Source of the DNA: Paenibacillus sp. RC334
Lineage (GTDB): Bacteria > Bacillota > Bacilli > Paenibacillales > Paenibacillaceae
Reading direction: 5' to 3'
DNA length: 64,000 bases
NCBI RefSeq assembly: GCF_030034735.1
Contig: NZ_CP125370.1
Coordinates: 124,001-188,000 of the forward strand
Shown here: positions 15,585-23,983 of the stretch, in pieces
Layout of the letters: every line of letters begins with the position of its first letter
Numbering within the stretch: the first letter of the stretch is position 1
Position numbers and translations under genes: made by a program
The notes under the pieces: model-generated
What the model was told of the DNA's origin: nothing
Seen by the model: the letters and a program-made list of their open reading frames with translations, nothing else
Database searches by the model: none

Positions 15585-17528
15585 ATGAAAACAGCTAAGC
15601 CAGTAAAACATGTCGTCGTTGAGGATTTATTTTGGAAAAAGTATAAGCAGGTTGTGGCAGAAGAGGTCATCCCATATCAGTGGAAAGCATTAAATGATGA
15701 GTTACCAGATACAGAACCCAGTCATGCGATTGAAAACTTTAAAATTGCGGCTGGTGAATCCAGCGGGGAGTATTATGGAACCGTTTTCCAAGATAGTGAT
15801 ATTGCAAAATGGCTGGAAACGGTGGCCTTTAGTTTAAGGGATCATCCGAACCCTGAACTTGAAGAACGGGCGGATGAAGTGATTGCGTTGTTGGGAAGAG
15901 CTCAAGCTGAAGATGGCTATTTGAATACGTATTATTTGCTGAAAGAGCCCAACAATCGTTGGACCAACTTACGCGATAACCATGAGCTATATTGTGCGGG
16001 ACATTTTATAGAAGCGGCGGTTGCTTATTACGAAACGACAGGCAAAACGAAGTTCCTTCACATTATGGAGAAATACGTGGACCTGATTCAGCAGGTTTTT
16101 GGTACGGAAGCGGGGAAACGAAAAGGCTATCCTGGGCATGAAGAAATCGAGCTGGCTTTGATCAAATTATACGACGTAACTGCAAAGAATCAATATCTCA
16201 AATTAGCGCAATATTTTATTGAACAGCGGGGGCAGCACCCGATTTACTTTGAAGAGGAACGAGAAAACAGAAAACAAATTCAAACAGAGCCCACCTGGAA
16301 TGATGATAACAACATTAATTTTGGCTTAGGCTTCGAATACCAGCAGGCACACAAGCCTGTCCGGAAACAAACGGAGGCTGTTGGTCATGCCGTAAGAGCG
16401 GTGTACTTGTATATTGCAATGGCAGACTTGGCTGCGAAGACAGGAGATGCCTCCCTTTTAAAAGCCTGTGAAGCCCTGTGGGACGATGTTACGAACCGAA
16501 AAATGTATATTACCGCTGGCATCGGATCTTCTGTAAATGCAGAAGCGTTCACTTGCAATCATGATCTCCCGAATGACAGCATGTACTGCGAAACCTGTGC
16601 CTCTGTAGGGCTGGCCTTTTGGGCCAATCGTATGCTGCGCTTAGCACCAGACCGGAAATATGCCGATGTGCTGGAACGTGCGCTGTACAATGGAACAATT
16701 AGTGGGATGGATCTGGATGGAAAACGATTTTTCTACGTAAACCCACTGGAAGTAAATCCTTTTCAAAAATCCAGAAAAGATCAGGAGCACGTAAAAACAG
16801 AACGGCAAAAATGGTTCTTCTGTGCGTGCTGTCCGCCCAATTTAGCGCGCATGATCGCTTCGGTCGAAGATAATATGTATACCCAAACCGAGGATACTCT
16901 GTATACGCACCTGTATATTGCAAGCAAGGTAAACATGGTTTTATCCGGTCAAAAGGTGGAAATTACACAAACTCATCATTATCCATGGGATGCGGACCTG
17001 ACCTTTTCGATTCATGTAGCAGAGCCGACTTCGTTTACATGGGCTTTGCGGATTCCGGGGTGGTGCAAGCAGGCAGAGGTGAAGGTGAATGGCGAAACCA
17101 TTTCATTACATCATCTGAAAAAAGGCTATGCAGAGATTCAGCGCACCTGGAATGATGGTGATGTGGTAACCCTGCATTTGGCTATGCCGGTGGAACGGAT
17201 TCGGAGCAATACTCTTGTCTCCATGAATCAGCAGCAGGTCGCTCTCCAACGTGGTCCAATCGTGTTTTGTCTGGAAGAAGTGGATAACGGGGAGAACCTG
17301 GCGGGATTAAGATTGCCGAAGGACAGTCTCATTACCGAAGAGTTTAGCGAAAACCTGCTTGGTGGCATTGTAAAGCTGACCACGGAGGGGTATCGGGTGA
17401 AAGGTTCACCGACATTATATAGCTCGGAGCCCCCTGAATTGGTTTCTCAACAAATCACAGCTATTCCTTACTACGCCTGGTGCAACCGGGATAAAGGAGA
17501 AATGCGTGTGTGGGTTTATGAATCATAA
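15585..17528 (+). CDS. Beta-L-arabinofuranosidase, GH127 (HypBA1-like)
   Basis: 647-residue cytoplasmic enzyme (DUF1680 fold) predicted to release L-arabinofuranose from beta-linked arabino-oligosaccharides such as those of hydroxyproline-rich plant proteins. The zinc-thiolate site of the family is visible: E336 and C338 in 'YCETC', C415 and C416 in 'CACCPPN', corresponding to E338, C340, C417 (nucleophile) and C418 of bifidobacterial HypBA1. Other blocks: 'QAEDGYLNTYYLLKEPNNRWTNLRDNHELYCAGHFIEAAVAYY', 'MYITAGIGSS'. GGAAGGGA at 15567-15574 precedes ATG 15585; an earlier frame start at 15504 lacks both family similarity and a ribosome site. A weak cre-like TGAAAGCGTTCTAT lies at 15547-15560. 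Paired with the downstream symporter; no export signal, so substrate must be imported. Confidence 0.92.
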   Translation: MKTAKPVKHVVVEDLFWKKYKQVVAEEVIPYQWKALNDELPDTEPSHAIENFKIAAGESSGEYYGTVFQDSDIAKWLETVAFSLRDHPNPELEERADEVIALLGRAQAEDGYLNTYYLLKEPNNRWTNLRDNHELYCAGHFIEAAVAYYETTGKTKFLHIMEKYVDLIQQVFGTEAGKRKGYPGHEEIELALIKLYDVTAKNQYLKLAQYFIEQRGQHPIYFEEERENRKQIQTEPTWNDDNNINFGLGFEYQQAHKPVRKQTEAVGHAVRAVYLYIAMADLAAKTGDASLLKACEALWDDVTNRKMYITAGIGSSVNAEAFTCNHDLPNDSMYCETCASVGLAFWANRMLRLAPDRKYADVLERALYNGTISGMDLDGKRFFYVNPLEVNPFQKSRKDQEHVKTERQKWFFCACCPPNLARMIASVEDNMYTQTEDTLYTHLYIASKVNMVLSGQKVEITQTHHYPWDADLTFSIHVAEPTSFTWALRIPGWCKQAEVKVNGETISLHHLKKGYAEIQRTWNDGDVVTLHLAMPVERIRSNTLVSMNQQQVALQRGPIVFCLEEVDNGENLAGLRLPKDSLITEEFSENLLGGIVKLTTEGYRVKGSPTLYSSEPPELVSQQITAIPYYAWCNRDKGEMRVWVYES

Positions 17529-17555
17529 TTCATTCTTATGGGGAGAGAAGAGATC

Positions 17556-18923
17556 ATGAGCACGAGAATTGTGAGTACGGAACCACCCGAGAAAGCAGAC
17601 AGTACTGTTCCTTTTCATCGTAAAATCAGCTATTCATTAACGGATACAGCAGGCAATCTTTTATACTGTGTCATTTCCAGCTATTTATTATATTTTTATA
17701 CAGATGTGTTCGGTCTTTCTATTGGAATTGCCGGGACCTTACTATTTATCACCCGCTTCATTGATGCCATTGATGCCCCGATTTGGGGCATCCTGATTGA
17801 CCGGACCAAGTCAAAATACGGGCAGAGTAGACCTTATTTTCTATGGTTATGTATCCCGTTTGCGGTGTTCATGGTTCTTACGTTCACAACACCCAACTGG
17901 AGTGAGTCTGGAAAGATTGCGTACGCGGCGATCACTTATATCATAGCCGGTATCCTGTATACAGGAATCAGTACGCCAATTACGTCCATTCTGCCTAACC
18001 TGAGCACGAACTCTAACGAGCGCGTCGTATTGAACTCCTTCCGTATGGTCGGGGGGAATGTGGGCTTCTTCATAGCTACGACGTTTACATTGCCTCTGGT
18101 TGCCTTCTTTGGACAGGGGAATGATCAAAAAGGTTTTTCCTTAACGCTCGTTTTATTTGGAATCATGGCCGTTATCATGTTTTTGATAGCGTTTGCCGAT
18201 TTGCGAGAAAATGCAGGGGTTAAAACGAAATCCGTTCCGATTGCTAAAAGTTTTACAGCCATCAAACGAAACTGGCCCTGGATGCTCGTCGTAGCTGCTA
18301 ATTTGTGCTACTGGATTGGCTTGAATATCCGTTCAGCGACGCTTATCTTTTATCTGCAATACAATCTGGATAGCAAGGACTTGGTACCTTTAATCAACGG
18401 ACTGACCTCTTTACAATTGATCTCGATGGTCCTGATTCCGTTTTTCGCCAGAAAATTAAGTAAAAATTCGATCATGATTATTGGATTGATCCTGGCTGCA
18501 TTGGGTCAGGTTGTGATTTTAATGGGAAGTACGGACTTAACCCTCATTATAATTGGTTGGATTATTGGTGCGTTAGGATCAGGCTTTGCATGTTCTATGC
18601 CGTTTGCGATGTTATCAGATACAGTTGATTACGGGGAATGGAAAAATGGTATTCGGGCAAGTGGATTCCTGACCTCCATTGGAAGCGCATTCTGTATTAA
18701 AGCGGGTAGCGGAATCGGCGGATTATTGCCAGCATGGATCATGGGCAGCACCGGTTACATCGCCGGGAAGGTCCAAACGCCTACTGCGTTGTCTGGAATT
18801 CAGTTCAGCTTTATCTGGCTACCGTTTATCGTCTTCCTGATCGGTATCATTCCTATGTTCTTGTATAAAAAATTCGAAAAGAACGAAGCTTCCATTCAAC
18901 AGGATTTAATTGCGAGAAGATAA
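17556..18923 (+). CDS. GPH-family sugar:cation symporter (MFS superfamily)
   Basis: About 455 residues with roughly 12 hydrophobic helices and the glycoside-pentoside-hexuronide symporter marks: 'KISYSLTDTAGNLLYCVISSYLLYFYTDVFGLS' at the N-terminus, 'DAIDAPIWGILIDRTKSKYGQSRPYFLW' in loop 2-3, and 'GFACSMPFAMLSDTVDYGEWKNGIRASG' in the second half. It likely imports the arabino-oligosaccharide cleaved by the GH127 enzyme encoded 28 bp upstream. Starts at ATG 17538 or 17556; GGGGAGAG at 17540-17547 lies within the first option and 8 nt before the second, so 17556 is preferred. Followed by a terminator. Confidence 0.9.
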   Translation: MSTRIVSTEPPEKADSTVPFHRKISYSLTDTAGNLLYCVISSYLLYFYTDVFGLSIGIAGTLLFITRFIDAIDAPIWGILIDRTKSKYGQSRPYFLWLCIPFAVFMVLTFTTPNWSESGKIAYAAITYIIAGILYTGISTPITSILPNLSTNSNERVVLNSFRMVGGNVGFFIATTFTLPLVAFFGQGNDQKGFSLTLVLFGIMAVIMFLIAFADLRENAGVKTKSVPIAKSFTAIKRNWPWMLVVAANLCYWIGLNIRSATLIFYLQYNLDSKDLVPLINGLTSLQLISMVLIPFFARKLSKNSIMIIGLILAALGQVVILMGSTDLTLIIIGWIIGALGSGFACSMPFAMLSDTVDYGEWKNGIRASGFLTSIGSAFCIKAGSGIGGLLPAWIMGSTGYIAGKVQTPTALSGIQFSFIWLPFIVFLIGIIPMFLYKKFEKNEASIQQDLIARR

Positions 18924-18979
18924 TTTTAATTCGTCTAACAAGGATTTAATCATATCGTAAAAACATTAATGCCACTTCA

Positions 18980-19018
18980 AAACCTGTTCACTGAACTGAG
19001 CAGGTTTTTGTGTTTTTT
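18980..19018 (+). terminator. Terminator of the GH127-symporter operon
   Basis: AAACCTGTTCA (18980-18990) pairs with TGAGCAGGTTT (18997-19007), then T-rich sequence to 19018. Confidence 0.8.
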
Positions 19019-19044
19019 TCTATTTTTAAATGTGAGCAAAACCA

Positions 19045-19073
19045 TTGACAGGATTTTCTTTTGGAGTGATACT
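19045..19073 (+). promoter_or_regulatory. Promoter of the MATE exporter gene
   Basis: Consensus TTGACA at 19045-19050, 17-nt spacer, GATACT at 19068-19073. It would start a leader of about 120 nt. Confidence 0.6.
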
Positions 19074-19146
19074 TCTATGTAGAGAAAAGTGTACGAAATC
19101 AAGAACTAGGTACATCTAGCCTTGCAACTCTATACATTTTCCCGCC

Positions 19147-19206
19147 ATGGAAGCTCTTCTGTTGAAGGGTTTTTTTCAATTTGATAAAAAGAATGTGATG
19201 ATATGA
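19147..19206 (+). promoter_or_regulatory. Leader with terminator-like hairpin and overlapping 19-codon uORF
   Basis: CTCTTC-tgtt-GAAGGG (19154-19169) followed by seven T looks like a short intrinsic terminator inside the leader. An upstream frame (ATG 19147, 19 codons, reading MEALLLKGFF...) runs through this hairpin and stops at TGA 19204-19206, overlapping the MATE start codon (ATGA). No clear ribosome site precedes the uORF. Translation-dependent attenuation is possible. Confidence 0.35.
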
Positions 19207-20594
19207 GTCAACTGAGTGTAAGAATAAGAACACATGGCTTTCTGAATAGGCATTTTTCGGGAGAGTCTATTGATTATCGACAGATTATTGCTCTGTTTAT
19301 CCCGCTTCTGATTGATCAGGCTTTTATCGTGGGTCTTAATTTGGTGAATACGGCAATGATCAGTTCATCGGGTATGGCGGCGGTCAGCGCGGTGAATATG
19401 ATTGATTCCCTGAATATTTTCCTGATTAATGTATTTGTCGCTGTGTCTACCGGGGGAACGGTTGTCGTGGCACAGTATAAGGGGAGCGGTAACGACCTTA
19501 TGGTCTCTAAAGCCGCATCCGGCACCATTTCCTCCGTTTCCTTGCTGGCCTTGGCTATCAGTCTGTTTATGATCGTGTTGTACAATCCGATCTTAAGTGT
19601 TCTGTTTGGCTCCGCCTCGGCTGATGTATTAGCTAACGGTAAGGTGTATCTGCTGGGAAGCTGTATGTCTTTCGTGGGGATTGCGATCGTTGAGGCGGTG
19701 TGTGGAGCGCTGAGGGGGATCGGGAAGACGAGGGCATCGCTGGCTCTTTCTCTCATCATGAACCTCTCGTACGTGCTTCTAAATGTAGTATTCATTAATG
19801 TATTGGATATGGGTGTGCTGGGCATGACGATTGCCGTAAACGTGTCCAGATATGCAGGGGCAGTTTGTGCATTGGTCTATTTGGTCAGGGTAGATGACGA
19901 CTTGCGTGTTCAGCTTAGAGATATGCTTTATTTTAATCTAGCCATGCTTAAAAAGATTCTGTTCATCGGGCTTCCATTTGCAGCAGAGCAGATGTTTTTT
20001 AATGGGGGTAAAATTTTAACCCAAATTTTCATTGTGAGCCTGGGGACAAATGCGTTGGCGACGAATGCCATTTGCTCATCACTGGCTAATGTGTTCCAAA
20101 TTCCTGCGAATGCCTTGGCTCTTACGATTGTGACTGTAGTCGGTCAATGTATGGGTCGTCGAAATGTCGAGGATGCCAGAAAGTTTACCAAATCATTTAT
20201 TTGGCTGTCGTCTCTTTCTTTTATTGTAATGGGCCTCATTCTTATGCCTTTGTTCAAGCCGATGGTGGGGCTATTTCATCCGCCTGCTGAAATCGTAGAT
20301 GACATTTTCATTGTCATACTGATTAATACGTTGGCCCAGATCCCGCTCTGGTCCATCGCCTTTATTACACCCTCTGCGCTTAGAGCAGCAGGTGATTCGA
20401 AATTTACATCCCTCACCTCGATGCTGTCCATGTGGTTGTGCCGGGTGGTGCTGGGGTATATTTTGGGCATTGTGTTCAATATGGGGATTGTTGGTGTCTG
20501 GCTGGCTATGGATATTGAATGGGGCGTGCGGGGGATCGTTTTCCTTTGGCGCTTCCGCGGCAACAAATGGGTCCAGCATCGTTTGATCGACTGA
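19203..20594 (+). CDS. MATE-family multidrug/toxic-compound exporter
   Basis: 463-residue integral membrane protein with about 12 helices arranged as two MatE repeats: 'QIIALFIPLLIDQAFIVGLNLVNTAMISSSGMAAVSAVNMID' starts the first and 'LKKILFIGLPFAAEQMFFNGGKILTQIFIVSLGTNALATNAI' the second. 'GALRGIGKTRASL' and 'PSALRAAGDSKFTS' are the matching loop motifs of both halves. Exports drugs or metabolites in exchange for Na+ or H+; substrate unknown. The ribosome site before ATG 19203 is poor, so it may depend on coupling to the overlapping uORF. Monocistronic, closed by a strong hairpin. Confidence 0.92.
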   Translation: MSQLSVRIRTHGFLNRHFSGESIDYRQIIALFIPLLIDQAFIVGLNLVNTAMISSSGMAAVSAVNMIDSLNIFLINVFVAVSTGGTVVVAQYKGSGNDLMVSKAASGTISSVSLLALAISLFMIVLYNPILSVLFGSASADVLANGKVYLLGSCMSFVGIAIVEAVCGALRGIGKTRASLALSLIMNLSYVLLNVVFINVLDMGVLGMTIAVNVSRYAGAVCALVYLVRVDDDLRVQLRDMLYFNLAMLKKILFIGLPFAAEQMFFNGGKILTQIFIVSLGTNALATNAICSSLANVFQIPANALALTIVTVVGQCMGRRNVEDARKFTKSFIWLSSLSFIVMGLILMPLFKPMVGLFHPPAEIVDDIFIVILINTLAQIPLWSIAFITPSALRAAGDSKFTSLTSMLSMWLCRVVLGYILGIVFNMGIVGVWLAMDIEWGVRGIVFLWRFRGNKWVQHRLID

Positions 20595-20599
20595 ATAGG

Positions 20600-20657
20600 T
20601 CCACTACCATAAAATTGACTTCTGGATGAAGGCATTTTATAGTAGTGGATTTTTTTT
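20600..20657. terminator. Bidirectional terminator between MATE and MDR genes
   Basis: TCCACTACcaTAAAAT (20600-20615) pairs with ATTTTATaGTAGTGGA (20634-20649), followed by a T8 run on the plus strand. It serves the MATE gene and may also end the convergent MDR gene. Confidence 0.8.
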
Positions 20658-20680
20658 CTTCCTGTACTTCGTTCAGGCTC

Positions 20681-21670
20681 TTACTTCATCCTGATCCCTA
20701 TATTGCCTAACTGTGCTCCCTGCTGCATACGGTGGAAGGCTTGTGCCGTGTCTTGTAAAGGGAATACGCTATCTATAATTGGATGGAGTGCATGGCGCTC
20801 CATGAATTGAAGCATATCTGCGAATTCCTCGCCACTGCCCATGGAGGTGCCGATGATGCTGATTTGAGGGAAAAATATAGACCGCAGCGGAATCTCTATT
20901 CGATCTACTGAGCTTGCGCCAAATGTAACGATTCGACCATTCGGTTTGAGGATTTCCAGGTATTTGTCGAACGTAGCAGGGCCGATACTGTCAAGGATCA
21001 GATCCACGGAGTCTCCGTTCATACTTTCTTTCCAATCGTCATGGCTGTCAAATGCTTGATTAGCGCCATGGGCGAGGGCAGCTTGTCTTTTCGCTTCGCT
21101 ACGTGATGTGACGCTGACCCGTGCGCCCGCCGCTAAAGCCATAAGCATGGCATACGTGGCTACGCCGCCGCCAATGCCGGGAATGAGGACGTGCTCACCC
21201 TGCTGTAATTGGCCTCTGGTAAAGAGAGCGCGGTAAGCGGTTAAAGCAGACAAAGGTAGCACCCCTGCTTCGTCCCAAGATAGGTAAGTTGGCTTGCTGA
21301 CGGCATTTTGGACGGGGATGATAACCGATTCAGCGAATGTCCCGTCTGAAGGTCCGCCCAGAATGGCTGGGACCAAAGGGACGTGGTGCGTATTCTCCCA
21401 TCCGATACATGGATTGATGATTACATCAGTACCTACGAGCGAGGTTGGGACGCCATCGCCCACAGCCTCGATCACACCTGCGCCATCCGACCCGAGAATG
21501 AGTGGAGTATCGTTGGCTGTTCGATCCGCTATGAGGAACAGATCCCGATGGTTCAAGCCTGCGGCTTGGAGTCTTACCTTCACTTCGTCGTGCCCGGGTT
21601 GTCTATCGGTAACGTCTTTATACATTAGGCCTTCAAGGCCGTTTTTGCTGGCATGTATCATAGCTTTCAT
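20681..21670 (-). CDS. Zinc-type/quinone-oxidoreductase MDR family dehydrogenase
   Basis: 329 residues of the medium-chain dehydrogenase/reductase family: GroES-like N-domain ('[20 protein letters not shown]', '[16 protein letters not shown]') and Rossmann domain ('[34 protein letters not shown]', '[26 protein letters not shown]'). NAD(P)H-dependent alcohol dehydrogenase or quinone reductase activity is likely; the structural-zinc Cys cluster is absent. A longer frame starts at 21775, but GGGAGG 7 nt before ATG 21670 ([11 protein letters not shown]) fixes the start. Divergent from a LysR gene, which probably controls it. Confidence 0.88.
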   Translation of the reverse strand: MKAMIHASKNGLEGLMYKDVTDRQPGHDEVKVRLQAAGLNHRDLFLIADRTANDTPLILGSDGAGVIEAVGDGVPTSLVGTDVIINPCIGWENTHHVPLVPAILGGPSDGTFAESVIIPVQNAVSKPTYLSWDEAGVLPLSALTAYRALFTRGQLQQGEHVLIPGIGGGVATYAMLMALAAGARVSVTSRSEAKRQAALAHGANQAFDSHDDWKESMNGDSVDLILDSIGPATFDKYLEILKPNGRIVTFGASSVDRIEIPLRSIFFPQISIIGTSMGSGEEFADMLQFMERHALHPIIDSVFPLQDTAQAFHRMQQGAQLGNIGIRMK

Positions 21671-21698
21671 TGTAAAACCTCCCGTGGTTCGAATTGAG

Positions 21699-21710
21699 AT
21701 GCATTTGCAT
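21699..21710. promoter_or_regulatory. Palindrome between LysR and MDR genes
   Basis: ATGCAtttGCAT-type palindrome (ATGCA-TT-TGCAT) in the 135-bp divergent region; a plausible binding site for the LysR protein. Inference from position and symmetry only. Confidence 0.35.
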
Positions 21711-21805
21711 GTATATTGAATTGTACAGAGCGATAAGCATCCGGTAAAATGAACAAAATCGAACGTGAGTATCATAAATGATCATACCAAGCAGGTGACG
21801 TATAT

Positions 21806-22684
21806 ATGGAAAGCAGTGATTTGAAAATATTTCAGGCTGTTGCTCGCGAGGGCAGTATCACGAAGGCTGCGCAGGTTTTGAACTATGTACAGTCCAATGT
21901 GACCTCCCGGATTCAGCAGCTTGAGGCACAATTGAACGTACCGCTTTTTCGTCGATCTAATCGCGGAATGACGCTAACGCCAGCGGGAGAGAATCTGTTG
22001 GGGTATGCGGATACAATCCTGACCTTGCTGGACGAGGCTGTAAAGTCCACTCAATATTCGGACCATCCTACGGGACCTTTGCGATTGGGCTCGATTGAGA
22101 CAGCGGCGGTCACGCATTTGACTTCATTATTGGCGGAATACCACTCACAATACCCGGATGTCCAACTATCCCTTTTGACAGGCGGCACGCATGATCTCGT
22201 ACAAAAGGTATTGAATTATGAATTAGATGGAGCCTTCGTCTATGGGCCTGTCGATGATCCGCATATAGAGCATGTTGCGGCCTATGAAGAGGAATTGGTG
22301 CTTATCTCGGAACCTGGGAACAAGAACATGGGCGAGCTGCTTGCCAAGCCTATGCTGTTTTTCGACGTGGGCTGCACACATCGGGCAAGAGCGGAAAGTT
22401 TTTTGAGCGAAACAGGTATTAATGCCTATCAGATTATGGAATTTGGAACATTGGAAGTTATTCTGGGTGGTGTAGCTTCTGGTATGGGAGTGTCTATGCT
22501 GCCACAATCCTCGATTGCGAAGGCGGAGGAAACGGGAAGTATTGCTTCACATCGTCTGCCTGAAAAATATCGGAAATTGGAGGTGTGGTTTGTTCATCGG
22601 CGGGATTCCGTTTGCTCCAGTGCGCTGTCAGGCTTGCTTCACTGGATGAAAAGGAATGCTATACTGAATGAGGATTTAATTTGA
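21806..22684 (+). CDS. LysR-family transcriptional regulator
   Basis: 292 residues. N-terminal winged helix-turn-helix typical of LysR ('ESSDLKIFQAVAREGSITKAAQVLNYVQSNVTSRIQQLEAQLNVPLFRRSNRGMTLTPAGE', residues 2-62), then a periplasmic-binding-like effector domain ('GPLRLGSIETAAVTHLTSLLAEYHSQYPDVQLSLLTG...'). The effector is unknown. It is transcribed away from the MDR dehydrogenase gene and is the natural candidate for its regulator. Its last codons overlap or abut the start of the RDD gene. Confidence 0.92.
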   Translation: MESSDLKIFQAVAREGSITKAAQVLNYVQSNVTSRIQQLEAQLNVPLFRRSNRGMTLTPAGENLLGYADTILTLLDEAVKSTQYSDHPTGPLRLGSIETAAVTHLTSLLAEYHSQYPDVQLSLLTGGTHDLVQKVLNYELDGAFVYGPVDDPHIEHVAAYEEELVLISEPGNKNMGELLAKPMLFFDVGCTHRARAESFLSETGINAYQIMEFGTLEVILGGVASGMGVSMLPQSSIAKAEETGSIASHRLPEKYRKLEVWFVHRRDSVCSSALSGLLHWMKRNAILNEDLI

Positions 22685-22701
22685 CATTAGAGGTGTATGA
22701 T

Positions 22702-23811
22702 TTGGAAGAACAAGATTTAATGAAACATCCATCCACCGTAGTATCGGGTGAGCATGTAGTCAATGGGAGCTATATTCGACCCAAGCCGGACAGGATGGCT
22801 GTGTTATCAGCAACATACGGAGCCTCTATTTTTTTCAGAAGATGGGCTGCCTGGATGATTGACTTCATCCTTATCGTTTTTGGATATGGAGGACTGGTTT
22901 ATTTTGCAGCGAAAAAGTTAGCTGCTGCCGAAAGTCCCAATATCGTTATGGTTGTGGGTATCTTCCTGATCGGCTCCTTCTGCTATTATCTCTTACTGGA
23001 AGGACTTACAGGCTACACGCTGGGCAAATATCTTCTTCGTATCCAAGTTGTGAATGGGGAAGGAAGCTCGCCGGGCATGGTTAAATCGTTGATCCGCACC
23101 GCCATACATCTGGTGGATACGAATCCGCTGCTTTTCTGGGGGTTACCTGCAGGTATATGTGTGCTGGCGACACCCAAAAAACAACGGCTGGGTGATATGG
23201 CTGCGGGTACATATGTTGTAAAGGTACGGGATCTGAGAGCTGTGGGAAGAAAGAAAACCGGGATTTTTGCAGGGGCAATCATCCTGATGACGATCATTTC
23301 GGCCATCTTTGCTGTATCCCTTATTTCTTCTCTCATCACACAAGTAACCAAGCCCGACGTTTTTGTCAGTAAGGACGATCAGTTTGAAGTTACGGCTCCG
23401 TGGAGCTGGTCACGGGATTATACGATTAATGAGGATGCGGATATCTCCATTAAAAATGAATTTACAGAAAGATACTTGATTGTATTATCTGAACCGAAAA
23501 GCGATTTCGACAGCAGTATGACTCTTCAAGAGTATAAACAGATCATTCAGAGCCATATAGAATCAGGGCTTACAACCCCTGAATCGGGAAAGGTTTCCAA
23601 CATCGTGGTAAACGGCTATCCTGCTATTGAATTTACATTAAAAGGAGAAGTGGAAGATACTCCAGTTATGTATAACGTGACTACGATAGAGACTCCTTCG
23701 CATTATCACCAAGTGCTTGCCTGGACGTACGCTTCCCGATATGGTCGATCACAGCAAGAGTTGCGCAAGATTAGAGACAGCTTTCGCGAAATGAACATTA
23801 AAACGGAGTAG
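22702..23811 (+). CDS. RDD-family membrane protein
   Basis: About 369 residues. RDD domain at about 40-175: Arg in 'IFFRRWAAWMIDFILIVFGYGG', Asp pairs in 'AAWMID' and 'QRLGDMAAGTYVV', with helices at about 50-70, 80-100 and 130-150; a further helix near 190-215 and a C-terminal soluble domain ('VFVSKDDQFEVTAPWSWSRDYT...'). RDD proteins are poorly understood; some act in ion transport. No ATG fits: GAGGTG at 22690-22695 sits 6 nt before TTG 22702, the start chosen; TTG 22681 overlapping the LysR stop and ATG 22720 are alternatives. The last codons (IKTE) and the TAG stop lie inside a dispersed repeat element, so the original 3' end may have been replaced. Confidence 0.8.
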   Translation: MEEQDLMKHPSTVVSGEHVVNGSYIRPKPDRMAVLSATYGASIFFRRWAAWMIDFILIVFGYGGLVYFAAKKLAAAESPNIVMVVGIFLIGSFCYYLLLEGLTGYTLGKYLLRIQVVNGEGSSPGMVKSLIRTAIHLVDTNPLLFWGLPAGICVLATPKKQRLGDMAAGTYVVKVRDLRAVGRKKTGIFAGAIILMTIISAIFAVSLISSLITQVTKPDVFVSKDDQFEVTAPWSWSRDYTINEDADISIKNEFTERYLIVLSEPKSDFDSSMTLQEYKQIIQSHIESGLTTPESGKVSNIVVNGYPAIEFTLKGEVEDTPVMYNVTTIETPSHYHQVLAWTYASRYGRSQQELRKIRDSFREMNIKTE

Positions 23812-23983
23812 GCGGAATGGTGCTGTACAAGCGAAGCGGTCGCTTTCAAAGCCTTCTGTAGGAAAGCTCGCTTCGGAAGCATCACCACCCCCGGATTTCC
23901 ACCGATGAAGGGCTTTATTCCAGAAATCCGGTGGGCGATGGGAAGCACTATCCGACTGCGTAGTGGCGCTATAGGTAACTTTT
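23797..23983 (+). repeat. Dispersed structured repeat, copy 1 (about 187 bp)
   Basis: Shares with copies at 29471-29625 and 42808-42994 the left core CGGAATGGTGCTGTACAAGC, the right core GCGATGGGAAGCA..ATCCGAC and a central stem (GGATTTC .. GAAATCC). The ends are roughly inverted (GGAATGGTGCT against AGCACCATCC read backwards). The left end carries the stop codon of the RDD gene, the right end the stop codon of the convergent GH127/146 gene. Confidence 0.8.
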
